Positions 24,001 through 36,000 of a DNA stretch of 64,000 nucleotides are shown piece after piece. This DNA is from Gonatopus flavifemur (taxonomy: Eukaryota; Arthropoda; Insecta; Hymenoptera; Dryinidae). The notes beneath the pieces are model-generated. The model had not been told where the DNA came from. It ran no database searches and was given only the letters and a program-made list of their open reading frames with translations. The DNA lies in the NCBI GenBank assembly GCA_018340375.1, contig JAFFJZ010000010.1:8618001-8682000 (forward strand), given 5' to 3'. Both the position numbers and the translations under genes were made by a program. Within the stretch, counting starts at the first letter, position 1. The number at the start of each line of letters is the position of its first letter.

Positions 24001-27000
24001 GAAACTTCCGGAGAAATTCAAATCAATTCAGACAAATTGAGAGAAAACTTTGAAATCTACATAAATTGAATTCTCTGAGAGATTCAGATAAATTCAGACT
24101 TCTAGAGCAATCCAGAGGAAGCTTTGAAATCCAAATACATGGACTTCTTGGGGTTCCAGAGTTATTTAGGATGATTCCAAGAGATTCTACGAAACATCTC
24201 TCAAGCTCACTGAGGAAAATTTCAAGGGATTTAGCAAAACTCAGGAGAATTTGGAGAGTTGGGAAGATTTATTTGTAAATAACTGTAGTGATTATCTGAA
24301 AAGCCTCTAACTTCTTCTGAATCTCTCAAAAACAATGTCCTAAAACACGGAGGAATTCAGAGAGGTTTCAGAGGAATTCGAATAATTTTTGAGAGAATTG
24401 ATGGAAGTTTGGATACAATTGAATTTGGAAGAATTGAAGGCTTGAATTTAATAACTCGTCGAACGCTTGAACACGTTTCAGATCTGATCCAGGAAACCAG
24501 TACAAGGAGAAAAAAAATGTTGGCCAAAATGGAAAATGAAAAATATAGCCTGTTAGAATTCATCAGAATACACATTTTTGTCATGGAGAATTTTTTTCTA
24601 TCATCAATAGTTTCCGAGATAAAAATTGAATAGTGAAAAGTTTCATTCCTTTGAAACCAAAAAATTCAGATAGAATTTTTGCGATTACTCAGCGAGGAGC
24701 CATTGGATAGACTTGAAATTTGGTATATAGCTTCAGTAATGATCCCCGAAGACAACTAGTGAGTTCAAATGATAAAAATATTCCATCATCTAATGCATAT
24801 TTGATAATAAACAAATGCTGTTGAGAACACGCGCTTGCAAGTTTCCACGCAAAAAAGCTTCGAAGGAATTTTCGATTTGGAAAAACTCAAAGTACAAAGT
24901 TTGTTGTCAATGTTCGAAGAAATTTTCCTGACATCTTCAGATCAATCGAGTGAAAAATGTGGAAGATATTCAACAACGTTTACAATGCCGCGAAACACTT
25001 ATGAACCATCGCGCATGTAGCATCGTGTTTCGTAGTTGAACCGCATTGCCGTAACGGTAAGAGAGACGCATCGTAAACAAAGTTCAATATCTCCCTTATT
25101 TTTTACTCGATTGATTTGAAAATTTCAGGAAAACTTCTTTGAACATTGACAAACAACTTTGTCGGTTTGAGTTTTTGCAATTCTCTCAACGCTTTTTTTC
25201 CGTGGAAACTCGCAAGCGCGTGTCCTCAACAGCACTTGTTTATTAATAAATATGGATTGGATGATGACATATTTTTGTAATTACAACTCACCAGTTGTGA
25301 TCGGGGATCATTACCGAAGCTGCATAACAAATTTCAAATCATTCCAATGATTTCTCGCTGAGTAATCGCAGAATATAATTTGAATTTAGAAGAAATGAAA
25401 ATTTTCAATTTTTATCCCGGAAACTGTCGATGATGGGAAAAAATGTGTTTTCTGGATCAGATCCCAAACGTGAGCGCTCGGCGAGTTATTAAATCCAGGC
25501 CTTTAATTGTGTATCGCAGTTTCCAAAAACATTCAAAAACGCACATGGAAATTTAGAGAAAAGTGAATTTCGAAAGATGTTGGTCTGAAATTCCACCCAG
25601 CTGTGGATTACCAGATAGACGGGATTCCCATATTCGCATGCAGACTAAAATCCTCGCCCGGGACCGCTCGGGGACCCCCGTCTGGCAGGTCCCAGGCTAG
25701 GATCAGGATGGTGATCTTGGTAATCGCAAGCAGGATATTGCGGATTCCTGGCGGGAATCTGAGGACGCATGCATTATCCTCCTGATGAAATGAATTCTTT
25801 CTGAATTTCTCTGAAATCTCTTCCAAACTCTATGAGTCTCTCTATATCTCAGGACATTTCTTTGAGAGATTCGGAGTAACATGAAGTTATTCAGAAAAAG
25901 TTGAAGTTGAACTTTCCCGGAATTTGTTTGATTAGGATCTGAAAATTCATCGGAATGCTCCGGAATTCCCCTCACTCTCGCTGAATTCCCCAGAATTGCA
26001 TTTATTTATATTTCAAAGCTCTCTCTGAAATCGTCTGATTCTCTCTGAATTTATCTCATTCTCTTTGAATCTTCCCCGATTTTATCTGGATCTCTGCACG
26101 GAAAAAAATACTCCGGTTAATATATGGACAGCAAGAATTACTGCTATTTTAACCGGAATTCTAGTTGAATGAATCAAGTCTCCGGCAAATTTAACAAGGG
26201 CTCCGGTAAATTTAACAAGAATTCCAGTAAAAGTCACAGATATTCCTTGCTGTCCATATAGTAACCGGAATTCTGGTAAAATTAACAGTTCATTTTTTTC
26301 CGTGTGTAAATTTATCCGAATCTTTCAGCATTTCATCCATTCAGGTGGCAGAGCTCTTTCAAAGTTTTTTTGAATCTTCCTGAAGCCAGTCACAATGGTT
26401 CAGAATTCCGTTGATTCGGAGTTCAAAACTTCCTCTAAAATTATTTTAATCCTCCCGGATTTATGTGGATTCCGCTAAATTATTTGAACCGAATTTCCAA
26501 CCTTGATAAGAAAAATCTCTCTGAATCTCTCTGGAAATTCCATGTTCCAGAGAAATTCAGAGAAATTCAAAGAAGTCTACCGAGATCCGAGGAGGTTCAG
26601 AAGATTTCAAAGATACGTATTACGGAAAAAATGATGGGTTGAACTTTTTGAAGAGATTTGGAAACATCGAAAATTCAGGAGAATTTTGAGAGGAATACAA
26701 TGATAAAAATTGAGTAAGAATACAGACTTATTTTTCGACTCAGGAGTTCATGTGGAGGGAATTGTGCGTTGAATTGTTTACACGGATTCAGAGGAATTCA
26801 AAAGAATTCAGAGTGGAGTGAATTGAAGAAATATTTTGGTTCACAATCTCTGAGTGATCTAAATCTTTCCCTAAGTAAAGTCAGTGAATTCTCAAAGATT
26901 TTTCTTTGAGTCTTTGGTGTTGATTTTTTTCTGCATTAATTTACCGGAAAGTGCACAGTAAAAAATTTTCAGGAAATTCAGACCGTCACTGTCATTTTTA

Positions 27001-30000
27001 CAATACATCTGAATGATCAGAAAACTCCTCTGAATATTCAGATTCATTATTCAGAACAATATAAATAAATTATAAAAATACACCTAAATATTCAAATGAA
27101 TTCTCTGATAATTCAGATTAGTTGCGATGAGAAATTACAGAAACTGTCTGAATTTTCAGAAAATTTTTCACAATATGAATCACAAAAAGTTGTGAGTTGA
27201 TCTCCCGAAAGGGATTTGAAAAGATTCAGAGCAATTCCAGGAGATTGCAAGAAAGTTTAGAGACAATTTTAAATTTGAAAGCATAATCGACTACAGCTTC
27301 CACGGGAATTCCAAGACTTGTAGGGAAATCAAGAAAGGAGACAATTTCGAAAAATTTCTGGTCATAGATTCCGGAGAGGATAATTTGGGTACATCCAAAT
27401 TCTGATCTAGAACTTTGAACGATTCGAGGTCATCCAGGAATTCTTCGAAAAATTCGGGAGATTTTCAGGAAACATTCGAGATTTTAGTTAGAATAATTTG
27501 GAGAAATTTACAGGAGTTTAGAAAGATCCAGACGAATTGAGAAAAAGCGTAGAGATCTAAATGAATGAAATTTTGAAAGATTTCGAGAGATTTAGAAAGA
27601 CCCCGAAGAATCCCTGGGAATTTTCGAATCTCAATCAGAAGAATTCCAATTTGAACCATTCTGAATCCCTCGGAAAAAATTTTCCCAAAGAATGGAAAGA
27701 TTCAGAAAGAACTTTCTTGCCAAGGTAATCCAACTCAATGCAAAGAATTAACCAGTCCAACCTTGTTTCTTGCTAACAGAACGTTTCATTCATTTTATTG
27801 ACTTTCATTCGAACATCCTTGACAGGAAGATCTAATAACTCTAGGTTTTATGGAACACTTCCAATAAATCCATGAGAAAATTGATACGCTAAGAGCAAAA
27901 GTGATACACCAATTGTTGTCCAGCAAAAACAGGACAGGAACTTTCGAGAGCAAGAACGGAACATTAAAAGTTCCGAGCAAAAAAGGAACCAGCGCATAAA
28001 TACAGAATTGGGTTGTGCGTTGGTTCGTTTCTGCTCGAGCTCTCTTAGTGTTTCATTTTTGCCCGGAGATTTCTGTGGTTGCTCTTTTGTCCCAAATTAT
28101 AAGTGTATCGCTTTTGCTCGGAACTCTTAATATTCTGTTCTTGCTCCCGAAAGTTCCTGTCCTGTTTTGACTTGACAACAATTGGGATGTCACTTCTGCT
28201 CTCAGCGTATCAATTGATATCTCCTTGCAGGAGGATGCAACTCCGCTCTCTGAGTCAACGGAAAATCTTGTTATCGTTTCGGCACAAACTCTACCTCCTT
28301 ATGAGGTATTCTTTGGTTACTCATCTCGGAACTGGGAGGATGCCAGTCTCCTGCTTTTTCACCTTCTATTATAAGACATTTCATTCGATAGTTGTATGTG
28401 ATATGCTGATCCATCCCAAGTAGCACAAGAATATTTCAAACACTCTGCCTCTATTCCGTGATCATGCATAGAATGTGCAGATGAGACTGTTTTGGATAAA
28501 TTCGAGGCATACATTCTAAGAATGTGCATAGAATATACTTATCCAAAACAGTCTCATTCCAAGATTTTAAGAATGTTCATAAAACATGCTCAGAACTTCT
28601 AAGAACCTTCTTAGCATCTCTAACCTGTTGGGCTACTTGGGATAGGAAAAAAAGCAGAAGTCTGACAACGAATTAGTCATGGAAAGTGACCCTGCATGAG
28701 AAGACAAACACGGTCAATGTGGATAACAGTGGCGGAGTTTGTCTCGAGATGACTATAAGAATACCTTCTACAGCGAGATTGCGTTTCTCTGCCTTTGAGC
28801 AAAGATCGGTTCATTGCATTCGTACATTGGAAGGGAATTTACAAATTACGCCAATTCTCTTGAAAAATCTTTAACAGATCATTGTTCAATTTTCAGGTGA
28901 GTGGCACAGAATAGAAGTCCTATGGCAAACCGGTCAAGTCTCAATATACATGGATTATCGTAGCAGACCTACCTCAGCCCCATTGGCCGCAAAATTACAA
29001 GGTTTATACGTTGGGAGAATATTACTTGGTGGTCCAGATCATCAATCCGTCAACGTGAGATTACCTTACTTCGATGGATGTTTGCAAGACGTTAGAATCG
29101 GAATGAATCAAAGCGCCTTACAAACCCCAACGATCGAAGAAAATGTATCCACAGGATGCATTCATCCAGACACCGACATAGCGTGCAACGCCGACTGCCC
29201 AGAAGCTTCAATTTGCATTCCAAGATGGCAATCAAGCGAATGCGTTTGCGCTCCGGGTAGAGTGGGTCAAAGTTGCGAGAGAGTATGCGATTTGAATCCT
29301 TGTAACGACACGGGCATTTGCATCGAAGACTCTCACGATCGAAGAGGTTACAAATGTAATTGTAAGTCTCCAGAATTTTCCGGAGAATATTGCGAAGTGA
29401 AAGCGGATCAACCGTGCCCAGCGACTTGGTGGGGATCTCCGGTCTGCGGTCCTTGCCATTGCGACGAATCCAGAGGATACGATCCCTCTTGCAATAAAAC
29501 CACGGGAGAATGCTACTGCAAGGAGAACCATTATCAACCACCGGGGAAGAAAGAATGTATCCCTTGCGAATGTTACGTCACAGGGAGTTACGGTCCTCGT
29601 TGTGACGTTGAAACCGGTCAATGCAGATGTCGCACGGGGGTAATAGGTCGATCTTGCACCGCGTGTCCCAATCCTTACGCTGAAGTTACTCTTCGAGGTT
29701 GCGAGGTCGTATACGATGGATGTCCTAGATCTTACGCGCAAGGTTTATGGTGGCCAAGAACGAAATTCGGTTTGGTAGCGGTGGAAGATTGTCCCGGCAC
29801 CGCGGAAGGCAAAGGTTCCAGATCTTGCGACGATAAACTCGGAGGTTGGCAACCCCCTGATCTCTTCAACTGTACCTCCGAAGCTTTCATCGAATTGAGA
29901 CATCAATTGGCCGCGTTGGAAGTCAAAGAATTAACTCTCAATACTTACGTGGCTGTCAAAATGGCCAAAGATCTGCACTTGGCGGCTAATGCGACTAGTG

Positions 30001-33000
30001 ATATGTATGGTGCTGATCTGTTGGTCGCGGAAACATTGTTGATCGCTTTGTTGCGATACGAAGAAAGCCTCGTTGGATTGAATTTGACTCACAGCCAGGA
30101 TAAAGATTACGTCACTCACATCATTGGAATAGCGAGTGCCGTTTTGAGGCAAAAGAATGCCAAAAACTGGGAGAGGCTGGAAGAACTCAACAAGGATAAT
30201 CCGAATGAAATAATGATGGCCATGGCAAGATATTTGAATGTTTTGATATCCTCCCAACACGATACGTATACGGATCCTTTCGAAGTTGTGGATCCCAATG
30301 TTGGTAAGTCGACTTACAATATACTTCTTGGATAATGAATTTTGATATCGCTCTATAGGTTGTATATTCTGACGATATCAAGGTATTTCTGAGAAATCTC
30401 AGACAAAAGCTGGGATCTCAGTATCCCCTTAACAAGATTTAGCAATGATCAATAGGCTTCTTTGAACAGGGCTTCTGTTTGGGCGTAAGCTCGATAATAT
30501 TACCTTAATGATTACAGTTCTCGGTTTGGATATCGTCACTCCAGAGAGTTTATACGGTTTCGAACCAGCTCCATACACGGAAGATCCATCTGCTTCAACG
30601 GCAAGACCAGCTGATGCTGATCAAAAAGTTGTATTACCCGATACTTCCGCTTTCTTATTGACGCCAAAATATTTTGGTCCGTCGATAAGTTTTCCAAAAT
30701 ACAACAATTACATCGCCGATCCGAATAGATTCGATCCATACTCGAAAGTACAAATACCTTTGAAGATTCTGGGCATAAAACCACTTGCTCAGGGTGAACT
30801 GAATTTTAGAAACAGTTTGAATCCGCATAAAGCTATCTTCAGTTACGTTCAGTATAGAGAACTGGGTGCTCTCTTACCAAGAAGGTACCAAAATATGAAT
30901 GACCACACCCGCAACAATTCTCATGAACTCTTTGTGTAAAATAATTTCAATTTCTTTAGATTCGATGATTCCGTAGCTGTGAGATGGGGAGTGGAAGTAT
31001 CGGTTGGCACTCCTGTCATCACTGTGTCCGTTTCTGTGCCTTCGAAAAATGAGTACCAATCTCTGACCGGAATCACACTGGAATCACCCATTCAAGTCAA
31101 CTTGTGGATAAGCGAGCACGATGATTTGAAAACCAGAACCAATCCTCAATGCGTACATTGGAGTACGCTGAGAGGGTAAGTGAAATTATTTATAATTCGT
31201 ACTAGTTCTTTGAAAATCAATAATAATAATTTTTATTGTTTCAGTGTTGGGGAATGGAGTCGATTAGGCTGCACCACGGAAATCGATTCGAATACGATTT
31301 TGAAGTTGGGTTCAATAATTAATTGTTCTTGTATACAATTATCAACTTATGCCGTATTGACCGATGTTCTGGATTTGGAATACGTGCCAGAACCATCCCT
31401 ATTGGAGGATGTTACGAGTTACAGCGCATTTATCATCGCCTTGCCTCTTCTCTTATCCGCCCTGCTGATCTTGGGTCTCATACGCGGCGGGGGTACCAAC
31501 TCAAATACAATTCACAAAAATCTTGTATTCTGCGTTTTCCTAGCTGAATCTTTATTCTTAGTCGCTCTTAAAGCTAGAAGTTCTCTCGTGGCCAACGAAT
31601 TTCTATGCAAATTAACTGCCATTATGATGCATTATATATGGTTGAGTATATTCTCCTGGACTTTGGTGGATTCGGTTCATTTGTATCGAATGTTGACTGA
31701 GATGCGCGATGTGAATCATGGACCCATGAGATTTTATTATACCATGGGATACGGTATGCCTGCCATCATCGTCGGACTTGCGATTGGCGTTAGAGCCGAT
31801 CAATATGGAAATTTTTATTTGTAAGTGATTGATTTATCAATTGATTCATATGAAAAAGCATCAGCATGGGTTTCCACATGAATTACGAATGTATATTCTT
31901 TTCAGCTGCTGGCTGTCGATTTACGAGACTGTGATTTGGTCCTTGATAGGACCAGTTTTATTGGCTGTAATGATAAACTTTTGTATTCTTGTTATGTGCG
32001 TGAGAGCAGCGTTCACTTTGAAGGACCATATTATGGGTTTTGGAAATTTGAGAACACTGCTTTGGCTATCCATAGCCTCCTTGCCTTTGCTTGGTTCCGT
32101 TTGGACCTTGTCGGTTCTCAATGCTTCAGAAAATTCGCCAACATTGTCCTATTTACTGAGCGCCGCCATAGTTATACATGCCGCATTTTGCCTTATCGGT
32201 TATTGCTTCATCAACGGTAGAGTCAGGAGAAATCTGTACTTGAGTCTCCTGAGATGCATGGGCAAGAAACGACCTCTCCTCGAAGGAAGTATGGGCAACG
32301 GAAGTAGCAGCCAAAATGTGACCGGACATACGGTACTTCTTATTCTCTAACAATTTAAATTACGAATACTCGCTGAAGTTATAAAATATTCATCAAGGGA
32401 ATTGGTTTTTATCTAGCGTTCGGCGTTAGCTTATTCTTCGACGTATAGTGGCGCCGAATCGGTATGTAGAAGAGTTCACGTTGGGGTTTCTACGAGTAGC
32501 ACAACTTCTCGGAGTACAAATAAAACTGGATCGAGTCCGTATCGAAGTGACTTACACTTGAGGCATACATCTACGTCTACGAGCAATTATAACAGCGATC
32601 GAGATCCGTACACGTCATCGAGAAGCCACCGATCCGCTGTTCATTCACGGCAAGGTTTGTGCAAAGACAATTCTTGTCAAATATCATTACAGTATCATAC
32701 GTAATTCTCCAGGCTTTGTATAGATTTTATTCCAAAACCTGTTCGTGTTTGTATTTTTACATCTACAGACCTATTGTTCGAATTATTTACATTGTTTCAA
32801 TCGATCATTCCATATCATACCATTCAAATGCATTTCCAGATAATACCGATACAAGAGGACCTCGCAGAGATTCGGAATCTGATTCCGATGGGTCACGAAT
32901 TGAAGAAGAAGGGGCGCGTGGAGGTTTAGATCTCGCCAGTTCACATAGCTCTGACGAAGATGACACGACCATGAGATCGCACAAAAATATGGGGGTTTCG

Positions 33001-36000
33001 ACGCAACAACCAATTGCCACACGGAGTTATTTACCAAGTATACACGATACTTCGACGGAGCATATGGATATACTCTGTTCCAATACAGACTTATTCCCCA
33101 ATTTAAAACCAATTTACGCTCCCAGATGGAGTTCACAATTACCAGAAGCCTATCATTTAACACCCAATGGTAAGCAACACTATCATCAACAAATGCATGG
33201 TTCATTTCCACAGTTGTCGAGAGTCATTTGAAGCAAGTTATGCTATGAACATGGATGTAGCCACGGGGGTCGACTTTTGGAAATTTTTCTTCCTTTCGTT
33301 GATCAGTCCATTGAGTGGGAACGCGTGATCAATGGATTCCGTTGAATCTCAAGAACTAATACAGTCAAACCCCGTTATTCGTGATTTTTGAATGTAGACC
33401 TTGCTTTGTTATTCGCGCATATTTGCTTCGCGTCTTCGTGGTTCCGTAGCTACATTCACTATCCTGATGTACATTTGTTTGTCAGAATTTGTTAACTTTT
33501 GATTCGAGGTTGTGAAAATTTTTCGCAAAACTATGGCTCCGTATAAAAATAATCCCATCAAAAAACGCGAGAAGAAAGTGATGGATTTAGCAGCGTTGAG
33601 CGTGTTATATAACGAGGTTCTTAGATCGGGGAAAAAAGGAATGAGGACAACCTCGTTATATACGAAAATTTCTTAAGATACTTCCTCAACCGGAGTAGCT
33701 CGATTGGGAAAGTTTGTGGGAACTCGCTCTTGGGTTTAAGCCTTCGATAAGAGAGTGATTCGCTTATCGTGCACCCTCAGCTTCATGATGACGATTGATG
33801 TGAAGGAATTTGCAAATAACAAACAGAAAATAGAAATTCGTTTTATGATTATTTATTTAAATTGAAAACTATGAAAAGGAAATCATAGCACGGATGTTTG
33901 TTGCTTTTTTTATACAAGCTGTCGATATGAAATTCAGAAAAAGAAGATTGAGGTATAATGGTTTTGCTTGCGCAATGTGGAGGAGGAAGAAAGAACGATT
34001 TTTTTAAATTCTCAACTCACCGTGGTGAAAAAGAAGAGTACACGTTAGGTACCTCTTTTTTGAATTTTGGTGCCGGGAATGGTCTCGGTTTACAATGCGA
34101 GGCGATGGTTTGCCTCTCGTGGTCCTCCTGTCTCTCTTTCTCTCTAGACGAGGGTTGACGATAATTACGGAGAGAAAATATCACACGCGATGTGCCGGTT
34201 CCGACTAATTTGACGCGATTTCAGATCCAAAATATGGGTCATTCCAAGTTAAGAGGTATTTTCGACATCCACGATGAAAAAACCACATTTTTTCATAAAT
34301 TTTTCCGAAATAATGTTATTATCTCTCAAAACTCACCGTCTCCTTTATGGTCACTCAAATTCATCACCTGATTTTACTTAATGTAGTCACAATAGCACCT
34401 TAAACATGAAAAAAGTCTCTCCCCTGGCCTGTCCCTTCCTCGTTTGTAGAAAGAAATCACTGATAGACAAGATCCTATTCCGATCATACTGTTACAATAT
34501 TTCTCGTGTATGTACTTCCATCAACACATGATCGTGTTGTAGGATTCAAACTAAGAACATATTTTTCGGAAGTGATTTTTCTCCAGTTCAAATTTTGTCC
34601 CTCAACTTTGATGTCCCTTCCCTGGTATACTTTGAATATTCATAAATAATCATTGGAAAATTTCGTGACATTTTCTATTCATCTCTATAGAGTGAAAAAT
34701 GATGTTAAGTTGATAACCAACATCGATTAAATCGTTCAACAATCGTCGTTGATTACTTTTTCTGATGTGTAAACGTGATTTGTGAACTTGGTTCGGTAAT
34801 CACGGTCTCTCCCCTGGTCAATTATTTTCCACGAAGAATGACTAATCAATTATTGTCGTTATTTGCGATACACTGTGATGATTTGAGTTCTCAATTCGTC
34901 AAATTTTCAAGTAAATCGAAAGTCTACTTTTTTTTTAATCGCAAAATTTCTCCCAAAAAGTCTCTCCCCTGTCATCTCGCCCCTGGCCAACTGATTAACT
35001 GTATGGGGGATAAAAAATATTCATACACATTTGATTCACGATATTTCATATCGATTAGCTTATTTAGTGGTAACTCATTCATGTCCTGGAGATGGCCAAC
35101 CAATTTATTCATTTTTCGTCATTTTACGAGAGGCCAGGAGGAATACTTGGACCAGGGGAGAGACAAAATAAAAATTTCTGATTATCGTATTGCGCTCAAT
35201 TTTTTCGGTACAGATATGGCTTGCAATTGAGTTTGGCTGTTGAAATTCATAGTTTGACGTCAGTTTGTATGAAATAATGTTGGATGTATCGCGTGAAATC
35301 TCCTTTAGACACTTTGTCTCTCCCCTGGCCTCTTGTAAAATCATGAAAAATGAATAAATTGGTTGACCATCTTCAGGACATGAATAAGTTACCACTGAAT
35401 AAGCTAATCCATATGAAATAACGTGAATCAAATAGGTTTTGTTATTTGCCAAAAACCTGCAGATTTTGGACCTCTTAATTTAGAATCACTCATATGCACT
35501 TTTAATTGAGTTCAATACGAAAAATGAATGACTGTTCGCGATTTTTTCGCTTATTCTACAAAGTCGCGTTTTACTATGTTCCAACGCGACTAAGGCCAGA
35601 GATAATTTGAGAAAAGCTCCGTTGAGTTAAAATATGAACTCTAAATTCTAGCAAAAGACTCCGTGGAACCTCCCAGGGGACACACTTTCACGATTTATTG
35701 TAGAACTTGAAGAAATTCATCAATCAAATTGTACATCAACCGTAGCTTCAACCCGCTTGCGAAAAAGGACGGACTTGTCTTCGCGTAATGAATTTGATGT
35801 TTAAATTTTCACTTTCACGTCGCGAATCTCCCGATTTTTCGCAGTCCGTCCTATTTACGTGTCTTCCACCTGGGTGATGGAACATGCCATATCCTAGCAA
35901 GAGGGGTTTTTCGCCGACTTGGCTGCCTGATCAGCAGTCGTTAGTCGATTTGGTCTTGGAAAAGAGAGAGAGAGAGAGAGAGACGCAGGCACACGAGATG

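Larger units (their letters stand above)
23601..28896. other. stan: stan intron 4, 5.3 kb, repeat-filled
   Basis: GTGAGT donor at 23601 and TTTTCAG acceptor at 28896. The exons on both sides complete one LamG domain (NDG | EWHRIEV), so the join is firm. The interior is nested repeats, listed separately: GATTCAGAG-type arrays, a 1.07-kb foldback, a GC-rich fragment and several MITEs. No conserved coding sequence was seen inside. Confidence 0.85.

Noticed and set aside
29092..29741. 149- and 169-codon antisense ORFs
   Set aside because: They lie opposite stan exon 5, which is clearly coding on the + strand; antisense shadows.
34775..35230. 151-codon + strand ORF in stan intron 11
   Set aside because: Spans the arm of a foldback and TCTCTCCCCTGG repeats; no recognisable protein.
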